The notes under the pieces are model-generated. The model saw only the letters and a program-made list of their open reading frames with translations. It was not told the origin of the DNA and did not search any database. Position numbers and translations under genes: made by a program. DNA of 64,000 nt, taken from Streptomyces sp. NBC_01116. Lineage in GTDB: Bacteria > Actinomycetota > Actinomycetes > Streptomycetales > Streptomycetaceae. The DNA lies in assembly GCF_041435495.1 (NCBI RefSeq), contig NZ_CP108644.1, positions 1,054,001 to 1,118,000 of the forward strand. The letters are read 5' to 3'. The first letter of the stretch is position 1. The number at the start of each line of letters is the position of its first letter. Of the stretch, positions 55,420 through 64,000 are shown one piece after another.

Positions 55420-58400
55420 TCAGTACACGTCACGCACGTATCTGCGGTCCGAGGCTAGCTGCTTGACCTGCGCGGCCGCCGCGTCGGGTTCGAGTCCCCC
55501 GTGGGCGACGGCGATGTCGCGCAGGGCCCGGTCGACGTCCTTGGCCATGCGGGAGGCGTCGCCGCAGACATAGAGGTGGGCGCCGTCGCGGAGCCAGGAC
55601 CAGAGCTGGGCTCCGTGCTCGCGCATCCGGTCCTGGACGTAGACCTTGGCCCGCTGGTCGCGGGAGAAGGCGGTGTCCAGCCGGGTGAGGGTGCCCGAGC
55701 GGCTCAGCGCGTCGAGTTCGTCGCGGTAGTAGAAGTCCGTCGCGCGGTGCTGCTCGCCGAAGAACAGCCAGTTGGCGCCGGGGTGTCCGAGCGCCCGGCG
55801 TTCCTCCAGGAAGCCCAGGAACGGGGCGACTCCCGTACCGGGCCCGACCATGATCATCGGGGCGGCCGGGTCGGCGGGCGGCCGGAAACGGTCGTTCCGC
55901 TGGACGAACACCGACAGGGGGCTGTCCGGTCCGGCGTCGGCGAGGAACGTGGAGGCGACGCCCTTGCGCATCCGGCCGCGGTGGCTCTCGTAGCGGATCA
56001 CGGAGACGGTCAGCCGCATCCGGTGGGGGTCCACGAGCGGGCTGGAGGCGATGGAGTACAGCCGGGGCCTCAGCGGCCCGAGCACCTCGGCCCAGGTGGC
56101 GGCCGCGGCCCGTACCGGGTGTTCGGCGAGGACGTCGACGGCCTGCCTCCCCCAGATCCACCGGTCCCTCTCGCCCTTGTTGTCGGGGCGCAGCAGCTTC
56201 TTCAGGGACCGGTCCCCCGTCCGGTCGGCGACCAGGCGCAGCAGGTCCGGGGTGATGCGGGCGATGTCGAGGTGGCGGTGCAGGGCCGTTTCGAGGGCGA
56301 CCGGGCCGTGTCCGGGGACGTCCACCTCGGCGGCGGGGTCGAGTCCGGTGACGGCGAGCCATTCGGCGACCAGGTCCGGTGAGTTGAGGGGCTGTACGCC
56401 CAGCGCGTCCCCGGCCGTGTACGTCAGGGGGGTGTCGGCGTGCCCGGTGTCGATCGTGAAGGCGCGGACCTCCTTCGTCGCGCCGGGCAGGCTCAGGAGG
56501 CGGTTCCCGGTGAGAAGGGCGGTGACGGGCGCGGCCCTGGAGGGGCGGGCGGGCGCCGCCGCTGCGGGCGACGCCGTCGCCGCGGCGGGCGGTGCGGGCG
56601 CCGTCCGCTCCGCCGTCCCTTCCGGCGTCGTGGCCTCCAGTGCCGTCCGGACCTCCTTGAGCCACTGGCCGAAGGGCTGTTCGTACTCCGGTTCGCAGTC
56701 GGTGCGCGGGACCAGCCGCTCCGCGCCCAGCTCGCCGAGGCGTTCGTCCAGACGGCGGCCGTGGCCGCAGAAGTCGTCGTAGCTGGAGTCACCGAGCGCG
56801 AGTACGGCGTAGCGGACGTCCTCCAGGCCCGGGGTCCCGGGGGCGTTCAGCGACTCCCAGAAGGCGGAGCCGTTGTCGGGGGCGTCGCCGTCGCCGAAGG
56901 TGCTGGTGACGACGAGGAGGTCGGCCGGGCTCGGAAGGGCCCCGGGCGTCCCGTCGTCCATGCCGAGGAGCGTGGTGCGGTACCCCTCGGCGGCCAGGGT
57001 CCGGGCGGCCGTCGCGGCGGCCTCCTCGGCGTTGCCGGTCTGCGAGGCCCACAGCACGACGACCGGCCGGCCCTGTCCGTCCGGGGTGGCCGTCGGCGCG
57101 GCGGGTCCGGGCCCCGCCGCCCCCGCGAGCCGGGAGTACGTCCCGGCGAGCACTCCGTTGACCCAGAGCGCGTGGTCCGGGGCGAACGGGGCGCCCTCGG
57201 GAAGCACCGGGGTGCCTTCCGGCCGGGCGCCGAGGCCCGCGAGGAATCCGGCCAGATAGCGGCGTTCCGTCTCCGTGAGGACGGGTGGGGCGGTGTCCGC
57301 CGGGCCCAGCGTGCCGACCAGACCCGAGGGGTTCGCCGGGCCCGAGGTACCCGTGAATCCGGGACCGGGGCCACCGCCGGGCGCGGGCCGTTCCGCCTCG
57401 GCGGGTCCGCCGCGCGGCGCGGGCGCGGCGACCTTCGCCAGCCGGACCGCGCACACCTTCAGCTCGGGCTGGAACGAGATCGGGTCGACCGCGTCGTTGG
57501 TCACGGCGTTCACACCGAGGTACTCGCCGAACAGGTCGTTCCAGTGGAACGGGGCGAAGCACTCCCCCGCCCCGACCCGGTCGGTGATCCGGGCCGGGAG
57601 CACCGCCCGCCCGCGCCGCGAGGCGACCTCGACGCCGTCGTCCTCGCCGATGCCCAGGACCGCCGCGTCGTCGGGGTGGATCTCGACGAAGGGGCCCGGG
57701 TCCAGCCGGTTCAGCTTCGCGATCCTCGCGGTCTTGGTGAGGGTGTGCCACTGGTGCTGGAGCCGCCCGGTGTTGAGGACGTACGGGAAGTCCTCGTCGG
57801 GCATTTCGGCCGCCGGCAGGTGCGGGCGGGCGTGGAAGACGGCCCGGCCGCTCGGCGTGGGGAAGGCGAGCCTCGGCACGCTCCCGTCGGCCCGTACGGT
57901 CAGCTCCTGGCTGACGCCGTCGTTGACGTAGCGCACGGGGTTGCGGGCCGGGCCGTCGGCATCGGCGCTGGGCCACTGCACGGGCGTCCCGCGCAGCCGC
58001 TCGTACGTCACTCCGCGCAGGTCGTAGCCGGTGCGCGGGTTCGACGCCCGGGTGATCTCGGCGAAGACCTCCTCGGCGCTCGTGTAGCCGAAGGCGTCCT
58101 CGTACCCCATGGCACAGGCCACCGCGGCGATGATCCGCCAGTCCGGCCAGGCCTCTCCCGGCGGGTCGGTGGCGCGCCGGGAGAGGGTCAGGGTGCGCTC
58201 CGAGTTGATCATCACGCCCTCGGACTCGGCCCAGAGGGCGGCGGGCAGCACGACATCGGCGTACGCGTTGGTCTCGGTGTCGGCGAACACGTCCTGGGTG
58301 ACGACGAAGTCGGCGGCCTCCAGCCCCTCGATGACGGTCCGGCGGTTGGCGACCGAGGCGACCGGGTTGGTGCAGATGATCCAGCAGGCCTTGATCTCCC

Positions 58401-59625
58401 CGTCGGCCATGCGCCGGAACATGTCGACGGTGCCGCTGCCCGAGCCGTCCGCGCGCAGGGTGCCGGGCGGCACGCCCCACAGCTCCTCGGTGAAGGCGCG
58501 TTCCTCGTCGACCAGGACCGATCGCTGGCCGGGCAGTCCGGGGCCCATGTAGCCCATCTCGCGTCCGCCCATGGCGTTGGGCTGGCCGGTGAGCGAGAAC
58601 GGGCCGCTGCCGGGCCGGCAGATCGCCCCGGTCGCCAGGTGCAGGTTGACGATGGCGTTGGTGTTCCAGGTGCCGTGGGTGGACTGGTTGAGGCCCATCG
58701 TCCAGCAGCTCATCCAGTCGCCCGCCTCGCCGATCCAGCGGGCCGCCCGCCGGATGTCGTCCTCGGGGATGCCGGTGGTCTCCGCGACGGCGGCGGGCGC
58801 GTAGTCGCGGAGGAAGGCGGGCATCCGCTCCCAGCCCTCGGTGTGCTCGGCGATGAACTCCGGGTCGGTGTGCCCGTTCCCGACGAGGAGGTGCAGCAGC
58901 CCGTTGAGGAGGGCCAGGTCGGTGCCGGGCCGGATCCGGAGGTACAGGTCGGCCTTGGCGGCGGTGGCGTTGCGCCGGGGGTCGACGACGATCAGCTTCG
59001 CGCCCGCCTTGACGCGCTCCATCATCCGCAGGAAGAGGATCGGGTGGCAGTCGGCCATGTTGGCGCCGGTGACGAGGAAGACGTCGGCGTGGGCGAAGTC
59101 GTCGTAGGAGCCGGGCGGCCCGTCCGCGCCGAGGGACAGCTTGTAGCCGCTGCCCGCGCTCGCCATGCAGAGCCGGGAGTTGGACTCGATGGTGTTGGTC
59201 CCGATGAAGCCCTTGGCCAGCTTGTTGGCGAGGTACTGCGCCTCCAGCGTCATCTGGCCGGAGACGTAGAGGGCCACCGCGTCGGGGCCGTGGGCGTCCA
59301 GCACGGACCGCAGCCGGCGCGCGGTCTCCGCGATGGCGGCGTCCCGGCCGAGCGGGGCGGGCTGCTCGCTGCGGTCGGGGCGGGCCAGGGCGGTGGTCAG
59401 CCGGCCGGGGGCGGCGAGGAGGTCCGCGCCGGTGGCTCCCTTGGTGCACAGCCGGCCGGCGTTCGACGGGTGCTCCTTGTCCCCCGACGCCTTCACGACG
59501 GTGCGGCGGCCGTCGGGGCCGGCGGCGAGGTCGAGGACGATCCCGCAGCCGACACCGCAGTAGGAGCAGACCGTGCGCACCCGATCGGTGGCGGGAGCGT
59601 CCGGCGGCGGGGGCTGCACGGTCAT
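55420..59625 (-). CDS. Fused assimilatory nitrate reductase / sulfite-reductase-type flavoprotein
   Basis: 1401-residue fusion. Part 1 (1 to about 800): molybdopterin oxidoreductase with N-terminal [4Fe-4S] ligands Cys20, Cys23, Cys27 and Cys60 ([18 protein letters not shown]) and NSRLCMASA, where Cys is the expected Mo ligand, as in NasC/NarB. Part 2 (about 848-990): flavodoxin ([34 protein letters not shown]). Part 3 (about 1030-1401): FAD/NADPH reductase ([42 protein letters not shown], terminal VRDVY). Together it would pass electrons from NADPH through FAD, FMN and FeS to Mo to reduce nitrate in the cytoplasm without a separate reductase. ATG 59625 with GAAGGG 6 bp upstream. Confidence 0.92.
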   Translation of the reverse strand: MTVQPPPPDAPATDRVRTVCSYCGVGCGIVLDLAAGPDGRRTVVKASGDKEHPSNAGRLCTKGATGADLLAAPGRLTTALARPDRSEQPAPLGRDAAIAETARRLRSVLDAHGPDAVALYVSGQMTLEAQYLANKLAKGFIGTNTIESNSRLCMASAGSGYKLSLGADGPPGSYDDFAHADVFLVTGANMADCHPILFLRMMERVKAGAKLIVVDPRRNATAAKADLYLRIRPGTDLALLNGLLHLLVGNGHTDPEFIAEHTEGWERMPAFLRDYAPAAVAETTGIPEDDIRRAARWIGEAGDWMSCWTMGLNQSTHGTWNTNAIVNLHLATGAICRPGSGPFSLTGQPNAMGGREMGYMGPGLPGQRSVLVDEERAFTEELWGVPPGTLRADGSGSGTVDMFRRMADGEIKACWIICTNPVASVANRRTVIEGLEAADFVVTQDVFADTETNAYADVVLPAALWAESEGVMINSERTLTLSRRATDPPGEAWPDWRIIAAVACAMGYEDAFGYTSAEEVFAEITRASNPRTGYDLRGVTYERLRGTPVQWPSADADGPARNPVRYVNDGVSQELTVRADGSVPRLAFPTPSGRAVFHARPHLPAAEMPDEDFPYVLNTGRLQHQWHTLTKTARIAKLNRLDPGPFVEIHPDDAAVLGIGEDDGVEVASRRGRAVLPARITDRVGAGECFAPFHWNDLFGEYLGVNAVTNDAVDPISFQPELKVCAVRLAKVAAPAPRGGPAEAERPAPGGGPGPGFTGTSGPANPSGLVGTLGPADTAPPVLTETERRYLAGFLAGLGARPEGTPVLPEGAPFAPDHALWVNGVLAGTYSRLAGAAGPGPAAPTATPDGQGRPVVVLWASQTGNAEEAAATAARTLAAEGYRTTLLGMDDGTPGALPSPADLLVVTSTFGDGDAPDNGSAFWESLNAPGTPGLEDVRYAVLALGDSSYDDFCGHGRRLDERLGELGAERLVPRTDCEPEYEQPFGQWLKEVRTALEATTPEGTAERTAPAPPAAATASPAAAAPARPSRAAPVTALLTGNRLLSLPGATKEVRAFTIDTGHADTPLTYTAGDALGVQPLNSPDLVAEWLAVTGLDPAAEVDVPGHGPVALETALHRHLDIARITPDLLRLVADRTGDRSLKKLLRPDNKGERDRWIWGRQAVDVLAEHPVRAAAATWAEVLGPLRPRLYSIASSPLVDPHRMRLTVSVIRYESHRGRMRKGVASTFLADAGPDSPLSVFVQRNDRFRPPADPAAPMIMVGPGTGVAPFLGFLEERRALGHPGANWLFFGEQHRATDFYYRDELDALSRSGTLTRLDTAFSRDQRAKVYVQDRMREHGAQLWSWLRDGAHLYVCGDASRMAKDVDRALRDIAVAHGGLEPDAAAAQVKQLASDRRYVRDVY

Positions 59626-60005
59626 GGGGGCCCTTCGGGGGCGGGCGTTCCCGGAGGGACGCGGGGGCGTGGCTGCGGTCACCCCCGAATCTAGGAAGGG
59701 CCCGTTACCCGGGGATGACACCGGGCGAACGACGACGGTTACGTCGCCTGCACACCGCCCGGGGGCCGCCGGTGAGGCCCGGGCGAGACCCGCCCGGTGG
59801 CGGGCGGTGCCGGGCGGTGGTCCCGTCGGCCCGCCCGGTGATCGCGGGGAACTTCCCGGCCGGGGCGGCCGACTACTGGAGAGACGCCGGACGCCGGAGA
59901 TCCGTCCGGTGAAGGAAACGGCGGCCGGTGACGTGTACACGGCTGCCGGGGCGACGGCAGCAGCACACCCACGGGGCCCCCGGGCCCGGGAGGAGGCCGC
60001 GAGGC
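59626..60005. other. Structured 380-bp divergent region
   Basis: No gene seen. On the minus strand TAGATT (59688-59693) is a plausible -10 for the nitrate reductase. Toward the methyltransferase operon there are stacked hairpins: CGCCCGGG (59756-59763)/CCCGGGCG (59778-59785); CCGCCCG (59790-59796)/CGGGCGG (59801-59807) with a GTGG loop; a 10-bp palindrome CGTGTACACG (59932-59941); and GCTGCCG (59942-59948)/CGGCAGC (59955-59961). These may be operator and leader structures for the operon. GGAGGAGG (about 59990-59997) is the ribosome-binding site. Confidence 0.5.
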
Positions 60006-60746
60006 ATGCACTGGTACGAGGACGACGCGCTCTGGTCCGATTTCGCCCCGACGATGTTCCCGGCGGCGCGGGCCGAGTCCGCGGCCGCCCTGGTCGCGTC
60101 CTCTCCTCTGCTGGACTTCCCACCGGGCACGAGAGTCCTGGACCTGTGCTGCGGGCCGGGTCTCTTCGTGGTGCCGCTGGCGGAGCGCGGGTACGAGGTG
60201 ACGGGGGTCGATCTGTCGCCCTCCCTGCTGGAGAGCGCCCGGTCCGCCTGCGACACGGCGGGCGCCGAGGTCCGGCTGGAGCGCGCCGACATGCTCACGT
60301 ACCGGCAGCCGGGCGCGTTCGACGTGGTGCTGAACGTCTTCACGTCCTTCGGCTACTTCGACGAGGCCGAGGACAATCTCCAGGTGCTGCGCAACGCCCA
60401 CGAGAGCCTCGCCCCGGGCGGGCAGCTCCTGGTGGACGTGATGGGCAAGGAGGTGCTGGCGGGCTGGATCGGGCGGCCGAAGGCGGTCGACCTGCCCGAC
60501 GGCGCCTACGTCGTCCAGCGCGACACCGTCCTCGACAGCTGGCGGCGGCTGCGCACGGACTGGACGCTGGTGCGCGGCACGACGGCGCGGACGGCGTCCA
60601 TCACCTGCTGGCTCTACTCGGCGGCCGAGCTGCACGCCCTCTTCGAGAGCGCGGGCTTCACCGACGTGGAGTGCTTCGGCGGATTCGACGCGTCGGGCTA
60701 CGACCAGCGCTCGGACCGGCTGATCGTGCGCGGGCGGCGCAAGTGA
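60006..60746 (+). CDS. SAM-dependent methyltransferase, first gene of a coupled operon
   Basis: 246-residue class I methyltransferase. Motif [11 protein letters not shown] (43-52), acidic motif [11 protein letters not shown], and [15 protein letters not shown] beyond motif III are clear. The N-terminal [13 protein letters not shown] and the [16 protein letters not shown] segment resemble small-molecule methyltransferases. ATG 60006 follows GGAGGAGG at a proper distance. Its TGA overlaps the GTG of the next gene (GTGA). Linkage to a PLP enzyme, an ATP-grasp ligase and an exporter suggests it methylates an intermediate or product of that pathway. Confidence 0.85.
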   Translation: MHWYEDDALWSDFAPTMFPAARAESAAALVASSPLLDFPPGTRVLDLCCGPGLFVVPLAERGYEVTGVDLSPSLLESARSACDTAGAEVRLERADMLTYRQPGAFDVVLNVFTSFGYFDEAEDNLQVLRNAHESLAPGGQLLVDVMGKEVLAGWIGRPKAVDLPDGAYVVQRDTVLDSWRRLRTDWTLVRGTTARTASITCWLYSAAELHALFESAGFTDVECFGGFDASGYDQRSDRLIVRGRRK

Positions 60747-61873
60747 GGGCCGGGGCGGACGCCGCTCCGCGCACGGCCGGGCCGGACACGCCCGTGCGCC
60801 CGGCCGTCGCGACGGTCCACGAGCACATCACCGACGCGGTGAAGACCCCGGACCTGATCCGGCTGACCGGCGACGTCGTCCTCGCCCGCTTCGAGACGAT
60901 GAAGGTGTACGCGGCACTGGGCGCGGTCCGCTCGCTGCTGCGCCGGGGCCGGGTGGTCCCCGGGCAGACCCTGGTCGACAGCTCCAGCGGGATCTACGCG
61001 CTGGCGCTCGCCATGGCCTGCCACCGCTACGGGCTGCGCTGCCACATCGTCGCCTCCACCACCGTGGACGCCACCATGCGGGCGCAGTTGGAGATCCTCG
61101 GCGCGACGGTCGACGCGATGCCGCCCTCGCAGAGCCTGCGCCTGGACCAGGAGCTGCGGGTGCGCCACGTGCGCCGGCTGCTGGCGGAGCGGCCGGACTT
61201 CCACTGGATGCGGCAGTACCACGACCAGGTCCACCACGAGGGCTACCGGGAGTTCGCGGAGCTGCTCACCGGGGCGCTGCCCCAGGGCCCGCTGACCGTG
61301 GTCGGCGCGGTGGGCACGGGTGCGTCGACCGGCGGACTGGCCCGCGCGCTGCGGGAGTCGGGGCGGTCGGTGCGGCTGGTGGGCATCCAGCCGTTCGGCA
61401 GCGTGACGTTCGGGAGCGAGCGGTTCGAGGACCCGGAGGCGATCATCGCGGGCATCGGCAGCTCGATCCCGTTCGGGAACGTCCGCCACGAGCTGTACGA
61501 CACCGTCCACTGGCTGGACTTCCGCCATGCGATGGCGGGGGCGGTCGGACTGCTGCGGGAGCACGCGGTGTTCGCCGGCCTGTCCACCGGGGCGGCCCAT
61601 CTGGCGGCTGCCTGGGAGGCGGCCCGCGATCCCGGGCGGCTGCATCTGGTGCTGGGCGCCGACACCGGACACCGGTACGCGGAACGGGTGTTCGCCCGGC
61701 ACGCCGAGGCCCTGGACCCGGCCGGGCTGCGGCCCCGGACCATCACCTCGCCGGCCGACCTGCGGCCGCCGTGGTCGGTGATGGAATGGGCCGGGCGCGC
61801 CGCTCCGGAGGCCGCCAGGACCGCCGAGGGCGATGGTCCCTCCCCCGTACCGACCGTGGAGCTGCTGCCATGA
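60743..61873 (+). CDS. Cysteine synthase-like PLP enzyme (fold type II)
   Basis: 376-residue fold-type II PLP enzyme related to cysteine synthase, cystathionine beta-synthase and the diaminopropionate enzyme SbnA. PLP lysine is probably Lys54 in FETMKVYAAL: the spacing of 18 residues from it to PGQTLVDSSSGI equals that in CysK. The substrate loop is SSGI instead of TSGN, and the phosphate cradle is GAVGTGASTGG. The short loop before Lys54 and loss of the loop Asn mean another substrate than O-acetylserine is likely. GTG 60743 overlaps the methyltransferase stop; the stop overlaps the ATP-grasp start. It may supply an amino acid for ligation. Confidence 0.82.
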   Translation: MRAGADAAPRTAGPDTPVRPAVATVHEHITDAVKTPDLIRLTGDVVLARFETMKVYAALGAVRSLLRRGRVVPGQTLVDSSSGIYALALAMACHRYGLRCHIVASTTVDATMRAQLEILGATVDAMPPSQSLRLDQELRVRHVRRLLAERPDFHWMRQYHDQVHHEGYREFAELLTGALPQGPLTVVGAVGTGASTGGLARALRESGRSVRLVGIQPFGSVTFGSERFEDPEAIIAGIGSSIPFGNVRHELYDTVHWLDFRHAMAGAVGLLREHAVFAGLSTGAAHLAAAWEAARDPGRLHLVLGADTGHRYAERVFARHAEALDPAGLRPRTITSPADLRPPWSVMEWAGRAAPEAARTAEGDGPSPVPTVELLP

Positions 61874-63093
61874 CGATCGCCGCACTGGAGTCCCTGTCCT
61901 TCGGCCTGGGCCGGATGGCGGAGGCCGCCGCCGAGGCGGGGCACCGGCTCTGCCTGCTGACCGGCGACCGTTCGGTCTACCGGCACGAGCTGGCGGTCCT
62001 GCCGCCGGACGCGCTGGACGTCGTGGACGTCGACACGACGGATCCGGAGGCCACCCGTCGCGCCCTGGCCGCCGTGCCGGACCTGGCCGGGCTGATCAAC
62101 ACGACGGACACCTGGAGCCTGCCGGCCGCCGAACTGGCCGCCGAACTGGGGCTCCCGGGCGCCGGTCCCGGAGCCGTACGGCTGCTGCGGGACAAGCGCC
62201 GGGTCCGGGAGACGCTGCACGCGCACGGGCTGAGCCGGAGTACGGCCGTATCCGTCCCGCCGGGCCCCGAAGGCGCCGGGGAGGTGCTGCGGGCAGTGGG
62301 GCTGCCCGCGGTCCTGAAGGACTCGGCGGGCACCTCCTCGCGTTACGTGTGGATCGTGCACGACGAGGAGGAGCTGCACCGGGCGCTGGCGGACGCGGGC
62401 CGACAGCGCCTGATCGGCGACCTGTCGGCCGAGGCGTTCCTCTCCGGTCCGCTGTACAGCGCGGAGACCTTCAGCTGGGACGGGACCACACGGCTGCTCG
62501 GGGTGCTGAGCCGCCAGACGTCCCGGGCCGCGGTGGTACGGGAGGAGGCGGCGGCGTTCCCGGTGGCGCTGCCCCGGGAGGAGCTCGCCGCCATCGAGGC
62601 GTGGGTGGGCCGGGTCCTGGCGGTGGCGGGGCACGCCCGCGGCTTCGCCCATGTGGAGTTCGTCCTGACCGCCGACGGGCCCGAGTTGGTGGAGATCAAC
62701 CGCAGGATCGGCGGCGCGCTGGTCGGCGAGGTGCTGTGCCGGACGCTGCGGACCAACGTCTACACGGCCATGATGGACGAGGCGCTCGGCCGCCGCCCGG
62801 CACTGCTGGACGCCCCGCTCGACGCCGAAGGGCCCGCGTACGGCTTCGTCCTGGTGTACGCGGAGCAGCCCGGGGTGCTGAAGGGCTGGCACGGCCTCGA
62901 CGAACTCGGGGCGTTCCCCGGGGAGGTGGAGTGGTTCCCGGTCCGCGAGCCCGGCGAGAGCGTGCTCCACGTCGGCGACCAGCGGGGCTGTACGGGCATG
63001 GTGCTGGCGAAGGGGCGGACGGCGGAGCTGGCCCAGCACCGGGCGTGGAGCGCGGCCGTCCGGGTCCGCCCGGTCGTCGCCGGGGCGCCGTGA
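61870..63093 (+). CDS. ATP-grasp carboxylate-amine ligase
   Basis: 407-residue ATP-grasp ligase like those making dipeptides or amide bonds in small-molecule pathways. Preatp-grasp domain 1-95 (TIAALESLSFGLGRMAEAAAEAG); ATP-binding Lys109 (RDKRRVRETL) and Lys150 (LPAVLKDSAGTSSRYV); metal ligands in FAHVEFVL and LVEINRRIGGALVGE (Glu and Asn); and a C-terminal domain (about 300-407) with VYAEQPGVLKGW. The product would be an amide from a carboxylate activated as acyl-phosphate. ATGA overlap with the PLP gene upstream. 10 bp before the MFS gene. Substrates cannot be read, though the PLP enzyme may make one. Confidence 0.87.
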   Translation: MTIAALESLSFGLGRMAEAAAEAGHRLCLLTGDRSVYRHELAVLPPDALDVVDVDTTDPEATRRALAAVPDLAGLINTTDTWSLPAAELAAELGLPGAGPGAVRLLRDKRRVRETLHAHGLSRSTAVSVPPGPEGAGEVLRAVGLPAVLKDSAGTSSRYVWIVHDEEELHRALADAGRQRLIGDLSAEAFLSGPLYSAETFSWDGTTRLLGVLSRQTSRAAVVREEAAAFPVALPREELAAIEAWVGRVLAVAGHARGFAHVEFVLTADGPELVEINRRIGGALVGEVLCRTLRTNVYTAMMDEALGRRPALLDAPLDAEGPAYGFVLVYAEQPGVLKGWHGLDELGAFPGEVEWFPVREPGESVLHVGDQRGCTGMVLAKGRTAELAQHRAWSAAVRVRPVVAGAP

Positions 63094-63103
63094 GCCCGCG
63101 GAG

Positions 63104-64000
63104 GTGAGCCGCCGGACGGACGGGGCTCCGGGGGCCGGCGCGGACGGTGGGCCGACGGGCCGGGCCCCGGGGCGGAGGTCCGCCCCCCGGCGGGCGGGCG
63201 GCCCGCCGCTCACCGGCCCGCAGCGGTTCCTGCTCGGGGGCTCGTTCCTGATCACGCTGGGCAGCTTCGCCGTGCTGCCCTACATGTCGGTGCTGCTGCA
63301 CCAGCGGCTCGGCCTCGGACTCGGCACGGTCGGCGTCGTGCTGGCCGTCGCCTCGCTGATCCAGTTCGCCGGCGGCGTGGTGGCGGGGCCGGTGACCGGG
63401 CGGATCGGGCTGCGGCGCGCGATGCTGCTGGCGCTGGGGCTGCGTACGGCGGGGTTCGCCGCGTTCGTCCCCGGGCTGACGAGTCCGGTCCTGGCGGTCG
63501 GGGCGCTGCTGCTGGTGTCGGCGGGCGCGGCGCTCTACCTCCCGGCGAACAAGGCGTATCTCGTGGAGGGGGCGTCCGAGGAGCGGCGCCCCCGGCTGCT
63601 GTCGGCGAGCAGTTCGGCGTTCAACGCGGGGATGGCGCTGGGCCCTCCGGCCGCCGCGCCGCTCGTCCTGGGCTCCCCCGGGGTGCTGTTCTCCTGCGTC
63701 ACCGTGCTGTTCGCGCTCGTGGGGGCCGGGCACGCGCTGCTGCCGGCGAGTGCGGCGGACCGGCCCGCCGGCAGATCGTCCGGCGGGTCGTCCGCAGCGC
63801 CCGCCGCCGGGCGGGCCCCGGAGTCCGGCGCACCGCGTCCCGGGCCCTCACCGTTCGTGGCGACCGTGCTGAGTGTGTACGCGTTCATGTTCTTCCAGCA
63901 CTATCTGGCGCTGTACGCGGTCCCCCGGACGTCGGCGGCCTTCTACGGGGCCGTCCTGGCGGGGTACGCGGCCCTCCTCGTCGTCGCCCAGCCGTTGCTG
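63104..64000 (+). CDS. MFS transporter, cut by the window end
   Basis: First 299 codons of a major facilitator superfamily protein. After a basic, Gly/Pro-rich N-terminus of about 45 residues come at least seven hydrophobic segments (FLLGGSFLITLGSFAVLPY, VVLAVASLIQFAGGVVAG, and so on) with the loop GRIGLRRAM matching the MFS motif A area. A Ser/Ala/Gly-rich central loop (about 225-245) separates the halves. GTG 63104 is the assumed start; ribosome-binding is unclear. Its position after the ATP-grasp gene suggests export of the operon's product. The gene continues beyond 64000. Confidence 0.82.
   Translation, partial: MSRRTDGAPGAGADGGPTGRAPGRRSAPRRAGGPPLTGPQRFLLGGSFLITLGSFAVLPYMSVLLHQRLGLGLGTVGVVLAVASLIQFAGGVVAGPVTGRIGLRRAMLLALGLRTAGFAAFVPGLTSPVLAVGALLLVSAGAALYLPANKAYLVEGASEERRPRLLSASSSAFNAGMALGPPAAAPLVLGSPGVLFSCVTVLFALVGAGHALLPASAADRPAGRSSGGSSAAPAAGRAPESGAPRPGPSPFVATVLSVYAFMFFQHYLALYAVPRTSAAFYGAVLAGYAALLVVAQPLL

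Noticed and set aside
59704..59742. GlnR-like half sites (GTTAC, ATGAC, CGAAC, GTTAC at about 11-bp spacing) before the nitrate reductase gene
   Set aside because: Only the outer GTTAC half sites match the consensus; the middle ones do not, and on the coding strand the spacing is off by one. GlnR control is likely biologically but this site is not good evidence.
1..64000. tRNA, rRNA or known riboswitch genes
   Set aside because: No cloverleaf with conserved TTCGA arm, rRNA sequence or recognisable riboswitch core was seen by eye. A covariance-model scan would be decisive.

Overview
This window is very GC-rich (coding third positions nearly all G or C), with GTG/ATG starts, many 4-bp start/stop overlaps and several mRNAs that look leaderless. 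Together with the gene families present (DUF397/DUF5753 regulators, an ECF41 sigma factor, a third divergent EF-Tu, biotin synthase with a long tail), this points to a Streptomyces chromosome. From memory, the order from the bio genes through purB to tuf3 resembles the S. coelicolor SCO124x-SCO132x stretch; I could not check this. Most of the window is ordinary core or semi-core chromosome. I see no tRNA, rRNA, CRISPR array, insertion sequence, prophage or integrase.

Layout. 0-4 kb: secreted NlpC/P60 hydrolase, divergent LysE exporter/LysR regulator, and a WhiJ/AbaA-type developmental regulatory trio (RsbW-like kinase, XRE-DUF5753 protein, DUF397 protein). 4-9.6 kb: biotin synthesis (bioF divergent from bioB-bioA-bioD), then a methyltransferase behind a 25-bp repeat array. 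9.6-10.8 kb: a toxin-antitoxin-like pair whose Doc-type partner has lost its catalytic motif, and a GNAT enzyme. 11-16.5 kb: two coupled CNNM/CorC membrane proteins, an SGNH hydrolase, purB (probably leaderless) and mug. 16.4-21 kb: an ABC ATPase remnant, a two-component system, a ROK regulator and a HutC-type GntR regulator with a DasR-like operator. 21-27 kb: ECF41 sigma factor divergent from an alpha/beta hydrolase, EamA transporter divergent from a MocR-type regulator, and a Tat-exported PhoD phosphatase with a possible PHO box.

27-38.5 kb: a coupled SWIM/DUF6493 pair, a membrane-anchored ACT-GNAT acetyltransferase, a methionine gamma-lyase-like enzyme divergent from an Lrp regulator, a DUF885 peptidase-like protein, a frameshifted ATP-grasp gene, and a rhodanese divergent from a second Lrp regulator. 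38.5-43.7 kb: sbcD-sbcC (translationally coupled) preceded by a 27-bp minisatellite, then a YigZ protein. 43.7-50.6 kb: CoA-binding protein, AAC(3)-like acetyltransferase, YbaK-type deacylase, XRE-cupin regulator, hexapeptide acyltransferase, gamma carbonic anhydrase, hotdog thioesterase, a membrane-anchored hypothetical protein and a spermidine-synthase-like protein, separated by very long perfect hairpins. 50.6-55.4 kb: tuf3, AlkD-type repair protein, TVP38/DedA-like protein, uppP, and a small P-loop kinase whose stop codon lies inside a 17-bp tandem repeat. 55.4-59.6 kb: one very large fused assimilatory nitrate reductase/flavoprotein reductase. 60-64 kb: four tightly coupled genes (SAM methyltransferase, PLP enzyme, ATP-grasp ligase, MFS exporter, the last cut by the window end) that look like a small-molecule biosynthesis and export operon. 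This operon is the best candidate for an undescribed system here.
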